A program made the position numbers and the translations under genes. 34,369 nt of DNA, taken from contig JANJXG010000116.1 of assembly GCA_024709145.1 (NCBI GenBank), positions 1-34,369 of the forward strand, read 5' to 3'. The notes beneath the pieces are model-generated. The model was not told where the DNA came from and ran no database searches. It saw only the letters and a list, made by a program, of their open reading frames with translations. Every line of letters begins with the position of its first letter. Positions within the stretch are counted from its first letter, which is position 1. Below, piece by piece: positions 8,774 through 17,484 of the stretch. Source of the DNA: Bacteroidales bacterium (GTDB taxonomy: Bacteria > Bacteroidota > Bacteroidia > Bacteroidales > F082).

Positions 8774-11700
8774 TTAGGGAAAAAGTAACAATTTTTGACT
8801 TGTTGTAAAAGTTCTTCCTGATTGGTCGGTGATGTGAGCGCTGTAAATGTACAAACCAGCCGGAAGTTTGCTGCCATCGGCACGTATACCTTTCCATCTG
8901 ATTGGCTGTGATTGCATGCCGTTACTTCGTGTTTCTGTCTGAAGTTCATTCACTTTCAAACCCATTTGGTTGAAGAATTCTATCCGGATTTGGAGCGTTT
9001 CGTTTGGTTTGTTGTGTTGAAAATGGATATCGGTATAATCAGAGAAAGGATTGGGATGATTGTACAACTCAGTTATACTCAAGCTGGCATTCTTGTCAAC
9101 TTTGAACCATCGTTCTTTTTCGGAAGAGTTGTTGTGAAGGTCCCATGCTTTCAAAGTCAGTTTATGGCTTCCGTTTGGCAGGTTTGCCAATGAGAACCGG
9201 ATTGCACCCGACCCAAAAGAATCCAGCGTTGGAACAAACAAATCATTGAGTTGGTATTGTTCACGGATGTCGCCCTCATAGGTTAAAGTAATGTCCCTGC
9301 CAATGCTGTTTCCAAGAAAATGAATACCCTGAGGATCATTGAGTTGAATGTAAATTTCAGGATTTGGGGAACTGAAGTCACCATCAGTAAAACCTGGTTC
9401 ATTGATGTACATTTCAATGTCTGGCCCTTGAGAATCGACTTGTACTGACTCATCGAACCCACCAAGTGTAATTTCATCAAAAAAGCCACCGGCATCCCTG
9501 AAGTTGACCGTGTCAACAGCATAAAAACTCAACTTCGTTTTGCCAAATTGGTAGGCTATATCTTTTGGTATCATGAAATTCAACTCAAACTCACCTGATT
9601 GAACACTGATATTGCCTCTGTAAACGAGCTTTTCAAAATAGGAAAAAATGGAAGGAATACTTGCAGCATCGTTGGCGAGGGTTTTAAAAGCTGTCTTTTT
9701 ATCAAACATTTTTGGATATAAAATCCCGCTGAAATCGCTGATCCGGTTGCCATCAACATCCGCAATGATACCTTTGATAGTAACAGTTGACATGGCACCA
9801 AGGGTGTCGTTCGTAATTGGGAGACTCTGATCGTTAAATTCGGTAACCCGAACCTGAAACTTAGGGTAAGCCAGTCTAAGTGCAGGATCGCCAAGCAATA
9901 CAAAATTATAGATGTAAGTACTGGTCGGATTCTTGCTTAGCTTGATAATATCGCCTAAACGTCTGATTTGTTGCTTGTTGTTCTCAAACATTGCATCGTA
10001 AACCCTTCTGTTTACAGCGAAATTGGAATGAGCAAATGCCAATCTGGTTGTTGTCATCAGTGCAACTGCTCCCCCTGTGGGATTAAGTAAAAGTCTTTCA
10101 CCTGCAGAAACAAAGCCCGGGTTATCAAAACGGCTGAATTCACAGGTGGCTGTTATGAAAAATGGAAGCTTATGCTGATTGGTAAGGTTTTCAATTTCAC
10201 CGATTGTGAAAACTTTTTCATCAGAAAGCCCGGTGATTCCTCCATGACCGGTATAATTGATAATCAAAGAACCTTCGCTGATCTGATTTAAAAAAGCCTC
10301 ATTTGCTCCTGGGTATCTGTAGCCGCCCGGTACAACAACACGCTTGTAGCTGTCGAGGTAAATTTTTCGTATATTCAGGTTCGCATAGGCCGTATCAACC
10401 TCATCCGAAAGGGTCTCAGCCTGGTTAAGATGAAGGTTACTGTCGGCATCGTCGGCCACAAAAGTGATGGTATTGCGCCACTCACCACTTTGCTCGCGAT
10501 TCGACATAAGGTAGTTCCTCACTTTCTCAACCATTGCCTCAGCGTCTTCTGTCCGGCTAACCGGAAAGCGCCCAATGCCTATATCCAGCACGCCGAACAT
10601 CTCTGCGCCTTCGTTGATATCAAAAAGCCCGAAATAGTCATCACTGACAAAGCTTTGTGTTTCCACCAGTGAGCCCGAGCCTTGATAGGTAGGAATAAAA
10701 TTTGTGTTGTTTGGAATCCGGTTTTTATAATCGTATGACCCATCTCCAAAAAGTAAAAGATATTTAAGTTGTTGATTACTCCGAATATAAACCATACGTG
10801 CAAAATCCCTTATGGCAGTAATATCAGGTTTGCCGCCCGAAAATTCATTGTAAATCTCATACAGGTTCACCACAATGCTGTGCAAGCCATCATCAGCATA
10901 ATGCACGGATGCCAGGTCATGAGCCTGATCTATAAAATCGGGATGTGTCACGATCAGCATATCACAAGCCTGAATGGCATGCAGATTTTGATTTGCTACT
11001 GATTGAAAGAATTCAGTTTTAAGGGCATTTTGAGGGTCAAAGGCAATATATTCACGCAAGGTGTCGGCACTAGCTTTAAAAGTAATTCTTTCGGTATTTA
11101 CCAGTGTAAAGGACTGGTTCATAGGAGATAGTGGGTTGGTAATATCCCACAGGAAAAATGAGGGGTTTGAGGTTTCAATTTCATAGAGTGCATAGCCTCC
11201 TTCGACAACCATTTCAGGATTGCTGAACCGCAGTTGCTCGGTTCTGTAGTTGAGTTTCCGCCAGGAGTTAATCCGGATGTAATTGAGCCAGGCTTTAGAA
11301 TTGTCGTTTTGTGCGTCGATGCTGACATCGAAGCTCAAATTTTCGACTGAAGAGGTGAATTGAATGTTTTGATTCACCTCCCTGGCATGGGTCGAATTTC
11401 CTATTGATAATTGCTGGAACGCGATTGGGCTGATAATCGTTTGACCATTCGCAAAAACACTGAAATTGAACGTTTCGGTGATGCTTCGGCCAGCTATTCC
11501 AATTTCAAACCTGACAGGTAAGGTCACATCCCGGTCAGCCAGTTGAAAACTAAAGTTTCGGGAAGGATGTGTTGTATTAAATTCCTCACCAAACCATTCT
11601 TTTCCACTTATGATAAGGCTTTCGAGGTCAGCTTCATGATGTTCCTTGTGAAGGTAATGCGTTGTGACGCGCTGAGGTTCGGCTGAAGGCTGTGTGGCTG

Positions 11701-12247
11701 TCACAAGTCGCTTTCCTGGATGGTTTTGATGTGTAAAGAAGTAATAATTGGTATCAGAGTAGTAGTTTACCTTATGTACAAATCGACCATTTTGCAATTT
11801 CCAACTAACAACATCGGTTCCATAAAAGTAAAGAACGTCTTCCGGATCAAATTTTCCATCTTCTTCACCCCTGATTAAAATGGGATTTTCAAACAGGTCA
11901 TCTATCCGGGAGAGGCTGTTCTGTTCCGGCAACATCTCGCCACCATTGCCATAGAGTGCAAGGTTTCGGGGGTCGATATCCGACGGATTGAATCCCATTG
12001 CAGTCAAATCTCCATAGGTAATTTTGTAGACTCCTGTCCTTAACACAGCTATTTTGACCCAATTACCTTCATTGAGTACAGATTCTGACGTATAATAGCC
12101 AGGATCATTGCCTTTGTGTTCCTGAGAGAAGTCCGGTGTTACATTTTCCTGAGCAAACAATCTTCCACCCGACAAAATGCTACAAAACAGCACGATATAA
12201 ATGAAATCGTACCGAACTTGTCGAATAATCCGTTGAAGGTGACTCAT
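8774..12247 (-). CDS. porU: PorU-type T9SS sortase, shorter paralogue (C25 peptidase)
   Basis: This 1157-residue protein has a signal peptide ending near residue 33 (GGRLFAQ). It then has a beta domain (GVYKITYGDL, LYGNGGEMLP), a peptidase C25 domain, Ig-like domains and a C-terminal T9SS-type domain (HPNPFSDYTDIHF ... GLYIYSAHI). The catalytic pair is intact: His668 in NYTGHGG and Cys702 in TATCEFSRFD, 34 residues apart as in the gingipain family. PorU removes the cargo sorting domain and links the cargo to surface lipopolysaccharide. Compared with its upstream neighbour it aligns from about residue 63 onward but lacks roughly 112 N-terminal residues. The ATG at 12247 is 10 bp after that gene's stop. 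An in-frame start at 12304 would overlap the neighbour and bury the signal peptide. Whether this or the longer copy is the housekeeping PorU cannot be settled from sequence alone. Confidence 0.88.
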   Translation of the reverse strand: MSHLQRIIRQVRYDFIYIVLFCSILSGGRLFAQENVTPDFSQEHKGNDPGYYTSESVLNEGNWVKIAVLRTGVYKITYGDLTAMGFNPSDIDPRNLALYGNGGEMLPEQNSLSRIDDLFENPILIRGEEDGKFDPEDVLYFYGTDVVSWKLQNGRFVHKVNYYSDTNYYFFTHQNHPGKRLVTATQPSAEPQRVTTHYLHKEHHEADLESLIISGKEWFGEEFNTTHPSRNFSFQLADRDVTLPVRFEIGIAGRSITETFNFSVFANGQTIISPIAFQQLSIGNSTHAREVNQNIQFTSSVENLSFDVSIDAQNDNSKAWLNYIRINSWRKLNYRTEQLRFSNPEMVVEGGYALYEIETSNPSFFLWDITNPLSPMNQSFTLVNTERITFKASADTLREYIAFDPQNALKTEFFQSVANQNLHAIQACDMLIVTHPDFIDQAHDLASVHYADDGLHSIVVNLYEIYNEFSGGKPDITAIRDFARMVYIRSNQQLKYLLLFGDGSYDYKNRIPNNTNFIPTYQGSGSLVETQSFVSDDYFGLFDINEGAEMFGVLDIGIGRFPVSRTEDAEAMVEKVRNYLMSNREQSGEWRNTITFVADDADSNLHLNQAETLSDEVDTAYANLNIRKIYLDSYKRVVVPGGYRYPGANEAFLNQISEGSLIINYTGHGGITGLSDEKVFTIGEIENLTNQHKLPFFITATCEFSRFDNPGFVSAGERLLLNPTGGAVALMTTTRLAFAHSNFAVNRRVYDAMFENNKQQIRRLGDIIKLSKNPTSTYIYNFVLLGDPALRLAYPKFQVRVTEFNDQSLPITNDTLGAMSTVTIKGIIADVDGNRISDFSGILYPKMFDKKTAFKTLANDAASIPSIFSYFEKLVYRGNISVQSGEFELNFMIPKDIAYQFGKTKLSFYAVDTVNFRDAGGFFDEITLGGFDESVQVDSQGPDIEMYINEPGFTDGDFSSPNPEIYIQLNDPQGIHFLGNSIGRDITLTYEGDIREQYQLNDLFVPTLDSFGSGAIRFSLANLPNGSHKLTLKAWDLHNNSSEKERWFKVDKNASLSITELYNHPNPFSDYTDIHFQHNKPNETLQIRIEFFNQMGLKVNELQTETRSNGMQSQPIRWKGIRADGSKLPAGLYIYSAHITDQSGRTFTTSQKLLLFP

Positions 12248-12257
12248 GATTTGGGTC

Positions 12258-15200
12258 TCAATAATACAACAGTTTTGATCTGATGTCTGATTGTACGCCG
12301 TCAACCGTTGTTACAATCAGTCGGTAAAGATACAAACCTTTTGCAACCGGCTGGCCATGTTGTGATAATCCATCCCAAAGAATGGGTTCAATTCGATAGC
12401 CATTGCTATAATGATCATTGACAAGAATCGTTCGAACCAATTGTCCGTTTGTGTTAAAAATTTGTACCTCAATATCCAATGGGTCGGATGACTGATTGTG
12501 GTTAAAAACAAAATTCGTCGTGGTTTTGAAGGGATTTGGGTAATTCATTAACCGGTCGATGCGAAGATTGCCTGATGGAATTACTTCAAATTCAATGGTA
12601 GCGGTATTGGAATTATTCAAAATATCCCATGCTTTTAGTGTGAGTTTATGTTTACCCGGATTCAGATTAGCAAAGGGATAACTTACTGTTCCTTCGGCAA
12701 ATGCGTTGAGTTTTCCGTTATAAAACTCATTGATGATAGCATAACGTTCAGTAGCCCCTTCCAATGTGGCCACAAGGTCATGTCCGATACCTGAACCGGT
12801 GGTATTGATTCCATTTTCATCGCTCAACAACGCAAGCAAGGTTGGATTCTCGTCCGTAAAACCACCACTCACAAAAGTTGTGTCACCAATAAACAGCCTG
12901 ATTTGAGGGCCGTTCTCATCAACGATTTGATTGTTACTGAAACCACCTACCAGAAAATCTTCGTAATAACCCTGGGCATCCGTTTCAAAATTAGTTGCGT
13001 AATAACTGATTCTCCCGCTTCCGTACTTATAGGCGATGTCTTTCGGAATCATGAAACTAAATTCAAAACGACCATTGACCACTTCAACAGTGCTTTTGTG
13101 AATTATGCTGTTACGTAATAAAAAACTCGATGTAGGACCCTGATCACCATTTGTTTTGATTTGTGCTTCTTTATCAAATATAGTTGCATAAAGTAAACCA
13201 TTGAATTGTTGATTGATAACACCGTCACGTGATGCAACAATACCTTTGATCGTGACCAAATCAAGTGCGCGGAGGGTATCTGTTGTCGAACCTACAGGAT
13301 TTCCATTGATATGGGTGGTAATTACTTTTTCTTTGGGAAAGCCAATTTGAAGGGCCGGATCACCAAGAAGGACAAATTTTCTGTCGTTAGCATCACCGGT
13401 AAGTTTAGATTTGCGTATGACATCGCCAAAACGTGGATACTCACCATTTTCGCGCGTAAACATATTGTCTTGAAAAATAGCTTTGTTCAACCTAAGGTTG
13501 GTGGTAGAATAGGTTGCTCTTGCAGTTGTAAACATGGCAATAGCTCCTCCCGATGGATTTAAGAAAACCATCTCACCTGCCGAAGTTCGTTGTGCATCAT
13601 CGTATCGAGAAAACTCGCATGTGGCTGTAATGAAAACCGGTAACTTATTTCGGTTCCTCCAGGCATTGATATCAGCGATCTGAAGAATTCTTTCTTCTGT
13701 CCAGCCCACTTCGCCTCCGTGACCTGAATAATTCATGATCAAAGTGCCTCTCTCCATTTTTTTATTGATGGCTTCATTGACATCAGGAGCCTTTTGGCCG
13801 CTTGGTGTTGCGATTTGTTTGTAGGCATCAAGATGGATTTTATCCAGATTGAACTCAGGATAATCCGATCGAAGTACCGATGCAATAACTTCAGCATCAT
13901 TCAGGTGGTTGTTTGAATCACCATCGTCTGACACAAAAGTAATTTCATTACGCCATGGACTCATCACCTCAGCGTCATCAGACAGATATCGCACAATTTT
14001 ATCAACGGCCTGTTTGGCTTCTTCTGCAGTGGCAACAGGAAAACGCCCGATCCCGATATCCAACAGATTATTTGAACCACCACCTTCTGTTATATCAAGG
14101 TATCCATAGTAATCGTCCGTTGCAATGGAATTTACAAGGTTTAAGGAAGCAACTGTTTCATAGGTAGGTACGAAGTTGGTGTTTCCGCTGATTTTATCTT
14201 TATAATCAAAAGATGCATCTCCGAAAAGGAGTAGATATCGCAAACCTTTACCAGGGCTTGAATCGGAATAGAGCATCCTTACGAAATCACGGATACCGGT
14301 AACATCCTGAGCGCCTGAAGAAAATTCATTGTAAATTAATTGCGGGTTTGTTACAAAAACACTCAAACCGCTTTGATTCCGGTGAATCTCAGCTAACCTC
14401 TCTGCCTGTTCCGCAAAATCAGGATGGGTGATAATCAGGTAATCAATATCTCTCAATGCGTGTAAGTTTTGATTTGCAACCGGCCCAACTTTTTCAACGT
14501 TGAAAAATCCTTGCTGATCAAAGGCTATCAGTCTTCGGACTTTATCGGCCGGTACATGAACCCGCAGGGTAGAATTCTGCAACGAAACTGCTAACCGGAT
14601 AGGGTTGACACTTTCGGTAATGTCCCATACCTCAATTTGACCGGAGGCGTTGGCCATTTCCAGTGTTACATTTTCGCCACTTTCAATCAGACGGGTATTG
14701 TTAAAAATCAACTGTGGACTGTTGAACTGAATTTTGCGCCATGCGTTTACACTGATATAATCCAGCCATCCGCGGGCAGAATTTACGGCCCGGTTGTACT
14801 TCAGGCCAACGGTTATGTTATCGTTGGTGGGATTGAAACGCTGGGTAGTTCCATTTCCTTTTGCCCAGTCGTATCCTGTGGCTTGTGTTGCATCGATTGG
14901 AATGGTTTGCAAGGGGTTCCCATCAACCGACAACTGAAAATTAGAAGACCCAAAGGACCTTGCAGCCAGTTGAGTTACTATTCTTCCTTCTTTCGTTTTG
15001 TCAACATTGGGAAAGCTAAAAATGAAGTCGCGGCTCAGGTTTACATCGAATAGATCGCCATACCAGGTTCTACCGGTATTTGAAAGGTTGATGAGGTCCT
15101 GTTCATAAAGCTGGTAATCCAAAAAGGTAGTGATTGTTTCACTGCCGGCAGCCATCGCCTGCGATTCCTGAATTCGCTTCCCCTGACCCTTGCTTGTTGT

Positions 15201-16055
15201 GATGAAATAATAGGTGAAATCATCGTAGTAATTCGGTCTGTGGTTAAAGAATCCTTCAGTTGGGCTGTAATCCCACACAACCGGTCCCTCACCATAAAAC
15301 AAGATGTAGTCCTCCTGATTAAAAACTCCATCTGATTCTCCAATCACTTTGATAGGATTTTCAGTCAGGTCATCATACCGCGGTGCAGCATTGTTTTCTG
15401 AAAGCGTACCTCCACCATTTCCATAAATACGGATGTTTTGGGGATCGATAGCAGCCGGATTGATACCGATTGCCTGAAGGTCGGCGAAGGAGATTTTGTA
15501 AATCCCGTGTTTATTCAGCCTGAATTTGAACCATTCGCCTGTGGCAAGTACCGATTCATTGGCGAAATCAATTCCATTGTCTTTAGTTGGAATTTCGATT
15601 TTTACGGTTGTTTTGAGGCTTATTGATTCCAAACGTTCAATGATGCCGGATTGAGGATTTCTTCTGAAAGCATTGACTAAACACCTGCCAAAGGCTTCGT
15701 CGCGACTGATAAACTTGTTTTGTTCTATCCCGAATTCATCCGGAAGAGTTTCATTTAAAAGCAATTGAATAGCATATTCATCTGCCGGGAGGTAATTGAT
15801 TTCAACAATTTCAAAGTCAGCGCTTGCGTCTTTGTCAAAAAGTGAAACCTGGTACTGAAAGTATGGTAACAGACTGTTGTTTTCTTTGAAGAAAGCATTC
15901 TCAAATGCGGGCCGGTAAAGTGTTAAATGTCCAGGTAAAAATAAACTATCTGATTTGAGCCATTTTAACTGTATGTGAATGGTTTCGGACTGATTCTGGC
16001 TTTGAGCCTGAAACAGCGAGAAGATGAATACGAAAACCAGTAGAAAGCGCTTCAT
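12258..16055 (-). CDS. porU: PorU-type T9SS sortase, full-length (C25 peptidase)
   Basis: This 1265-residue protein has a 20-residue signal peptide (MKRFLLVFVFIFSLFQAQSQ). About 150 residues of N-terminal prodomain-like sequence follow. Next come a beta domain (GIYKISFADLQAIGINP, RIYGNGGGTL), the C25 caspase-like domain, Ig-like domains (LTLKAWDILNNSN) and a C-terminal T9SS domain starting MNYPNPFKTTTNF. The active site is intact: His779 in NYSGHGGEVGW and Cys813 in TATCEFSRYD. PorU cleaves the C-terminal signals of T9SS cargo and transpeptidates them onto A-type lipopolysaccharide. It is the first gene of a three-gene minus-strand operon with a second PorU and PorV. The ATG at 16055 is preferred to the in-frame 16103 because it begins a clean signal peptide and leaves the -7 box at 16091-16098 outside the gene. 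Confidence 0.9.
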   Translation of the reverse strand: MKRFLLVFVFIFSLFQAQSQNQSETIHIQLKWLKSDSLFLPGHLTLYRPAFENAFFKENNSLLPYFQYQVSLFDKDASADFEIVEINYLPADEYAIQLLLNETLPDEFGIEQNKFISRDEAFGRCLVNAFRRNPQSGIIERLESISLKTTVKIEIPTKDNGIDFANESVLATGEWFKFRLNKHGIYKISFADLQAIGINPAAIDPQNIRIYGNGGGTLSENNAAPRYDDLTENPIKVIGESDGVFNQEDYILFYGEGPVVWDYSPTEGFFNHRPNYYDDFTYYFITTSKGQGKRIQESQAMAAGSETITTFLDYQLYEQDLINLSNTGRTWYGDLFDVNLSRDFIFSFPNVDKTKEGRIVTQLAARSFGSSNFQLSVDGNPLQTIPIDATQATGYDWAKGNGTTQRFNPTNDNITVGLKYNRAVNSARGWLDYISVNAWRKIQFNSPQLIFNNTRLIESGENVTLEMANASGQIEVWDITESVNPIRLAVSLQNSTLRVHVPADKVRRLIAFDQQGFFNVEKVGPVANQNLHALRDIDYLIITHPDFAEQAERLAEIHRNQSGLSVFVTNPQLIYNEFSSGAQDVTGIRDFVRMLYSDSSPGKGLRYLLLFGDASFDYKDKISGNTNFVPTYETVASLNLVNSIATDDYYGYLDITEGGGSNNLLDIGIGRFPVATAEEAKQAVDKIVRYLSDDAEVMSPWRNEITFVSDDGDSNNHLNDAEVIASVLRSDYPEFNLDKIHLDAYKQIATPSGQKAPDVNEAINKKMERGTLIMNYSGHGGEVGWTEERILQIADINAWRNRNKLPVFITATCEFSRYDDAQRTSAGEMVFLNPSGGAIAMFTTARATYSTTNLRLNKAIFQDNMFTRENGEYPRFGDVIRKSKLTGDANDRKFVLLGDPALQIGFPKEKVITTHINGNPVGSTTDTLRALDLVTIKGIVASRDGVINQQFNGLLYATIFDKEAQIKTNGDQGPTSSFLLRNSIIHKSTVEVVNGRFEFSFMIPKDIAYKYGSGRISYYATNFETDAQGYYEDFLVGGFSNNQIVDENGPQIRLFIGDTTFVSGGFTDENPTLLALLSDENGINTTGSGIGHDLVATLEGATERYAIINEFYNGKLNAFAEGTVSYPFANLNPGKHKLTLKAWDILNNSNTATIEFEVIPSGNLRIDRLMNYPNPFKTTTNFVFNHNQSSDPLDIEVQIFNTNGQLVRTILVNDHYSNGYRIEPILWDGLSQHGQPVAKGLYLYRLIVTTVDGVQSDIRSKLLYY

Positions 16056-16090
16056 AAATTGTTGAATTTGCTGTTTGGCATCTGCCTTCA

Positions 16091-16098
16091 CAAAGTTA
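16091..16098 (-). promoter_or_regulatory. -7 promoter box for the porU-porU-porV operon
   Basis: CAAAGTTA on the plus strand reads TAACTTTG on the minus strand and matches TAnnTTTG. It lies 35 nt before the ATG of the first sortase gene. No clear -33 TTG is seen at the usual spacing. Confidence 0.5.
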
Positions 16099-16240
16099 AA
16101 CAACCAAGCGGTTATTTTGTTTGTAGTACGGCTGCACCTTATAATTTGTTCCTAATCTGTTTTACCGTTTAACGCTAAAAGGTGCTGGTTATTGCCTGGC
16201 TTGATATTTAGTGTCTGTCGATAATATCTTGGGCTTGAGC

Positions 16241-16343
16241 TTTAAAGTTTTAGGGCGAGGTATGTACGGAATGATCGTCAGGAGCTTACTATTGTAAATG
16301 ACTGACACGAATGACGTACATAACGAAGCCATAGGACTTTAAA
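16241..16343. repeat. Imperfect inverted repeat of about 100 nt (possible MITE/REP-like element or structured RNA)
   Basis: The arms are 16241-16281 and 16302-16343, around a 20-nt centre. Perfectly paired blocks are TTTAAAGT (16241-16248) with ACTTTAAA (16336-16343), and TATGTACG (16261-16268) with CGTACATA (16315-16322). GTCAG (16277-16281) pairs with CTGAC (16302-16306), and five of six bases pair between 16251-16256 and 16328-16333. The blocks are collinear with a one-base offset, so this is a single interrupted palindrome rather than chance matches. The identity of the element is unknown. Confidence 0.6.
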
Positions 16344-16435
16344 AACTAGCACTATTTAGACTGTTTGAGTTGAAACAGGCTCACAAAAAATCCGTAACAT
16401 TGCACCTTGATTGAAATATGAATTTATAGGCCAGG

Positions 16436-17437
16436 ATGCGAAAGTGTTTTCTTTTTTTTATCGTATTGATACTGATTACGAAATCCCCGTTTCTTTTCGG
16501 ACAGGATGCTTCGTTCTCGCAATTTTATGCGAATCCCCTGCATCTTAATCCTGCCTTAGCCGGTAATACAGAATGCGGCAGATTAGGACTTAGTTATCGA
16601 AACCAATGGCCTTCTTTGAATGATGCCTACCTGACTTATAGTGTAGCTTATGATCAGCAATTACCTTCTGTAAATAGTGGTTTTGGATTTTTAATGCTCC
16701 GCGACCAGCAGGGTGGAGGAGCTTACAACAGAACCTCCCTGGCAGCAATTTACGCTTACCATCTTGAGCTATCATCACAGTCGCGTTTGAATTTTGGTAT
16801 GAAAGCTGCCTTTTACCAGGAAAATATAAGTTGGGAAAAACTTATCTTTGCTGATATGATCAATCCCTCCACAGGACAGGCTGATGGATTCACAAATGAA
16901 ACAAAACCATCAAAACCAACTGTTTATGCGGCTGACTTTGCAGCAGGACTGGTTTACAGTTATGCCGGAGTTTTTTTTGCCGGCCTGAGTGCTGATCATC
17001 TCACACAACCACAACTATCTTTTTATCAATCCGAAACGGAGAAGCTTGCACTTCGTTTAACATTACATGGCGGATTTAATTTTAATATGACCACCGGAAG
17101 ATTTGGAGAAGTTATTCAGGGAGACCTGTTTATTCAACCAAATCTGCTATTTTTGCAGCAGCAATCGTTTCAGCAGATTAATGCTGGTATTTATTTGGGA
17201 AAATCACCTTTTGTAGGTGGATTCTGGTACCGTCATACACTCGAAAATGCTGATGCAGTTGCTGTTTTGCTCGGACTTCAATGGGAGAACTTCAGGTTTG
17301 GTTACAGCTACGATTACACGGTAAGCAAGTTATCAGGTAAGAGTGGCGGAGCACATGAAGTTTCTGTTGGTTGGGATTTTTGCATTTATAAGGATACTAA
17401 ACGAAGGATTCGTACAATAAAATCGCCGGTTTTTTAG
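16436..17437 (+). CDS. porP: Type IX secretion system membrane protein PorP/SprF
   Basis: This 333-residue protein has a signal peptide of about 23 residues ending LFGQ. The family signature follows immediately: DASFSQFYANPLHLNPALAG, then LSYRNQWP. The remainder alternates amphipathic strands typical of the PorP/SprF outer membrane barrel and ends WDFCIYKDTK. PorP is linked to the T9SS core through PorE/PorK/N, while SprF-type paralogues serve individual large adhesin substrates. Bacteroidota often carry many copies, so this could be the core PorP or a cargo-specific one. Its position directly before gldJ (47 bp) and divergent from the sortase operon favours a core role, but this is inference. 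Confidence 0.88.
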   Translation: MRKCFLFFIVLILITKSPFLFGQDASFSQFYANPLHLNPALAGNTECGRLGLSYRNQWPSLNDAYLTYSVAYDQQLPSVNSGFGFLMLRDQQGGGAYNRTSLAAIYAYHLELSSQSRLNFGMKAAFYQENISWEKLIFADMINPSTGQADGFTNETKPSKPTVYAADFAAGLVYSYAGVFFAGLSADHLTQPQLSFYQSETEKLALRLTLHGGFNFNMTTGRFGEVIQGDLFIQPNLLFLQQQSFQQINAGIYLGKSPFVGGFWYRHTLENADAVAVLLGLQWENFRFGYSYDYTVSKLSGKSGGAHEVSVGWDFCIYKDTKRRIRTIKSPVF

Positions 17438-17484
17438 TTAGTAGCTTAATTTTTTGAACAAAAAGTTGTCAATTGAAGATAGAA

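Larger units (their letters stand above)
16056..16435. other. Divergent intergenic region between the sortase operon and porP
   Basis: This 380-bp region has no credible gene. It holds the minus-strand -7 box at 16091-16098, an imperfect inverted repeat at 16241-16343, and a weak plus-strand -7-like box TAACATTG at 16395-16402, 33 nt before the porP start. Otherwise I recognise nothing in it. Confidence 0.7.

Noticed and set aside
12248-12304. Upstream in-frame extension of the shorter PorU
   Set aside because: It would overlap the end of the first sortase gene by dozens of bases and place residues before a clear signal peptide that begins at the ATG at 12247.
14637-15053. Plus-strand frame of 138 codons inside the first sortase gene
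   Set aside because: It lies entirely antisense to a well-supported C25 peptidase gene, with no family motifs or promoter.
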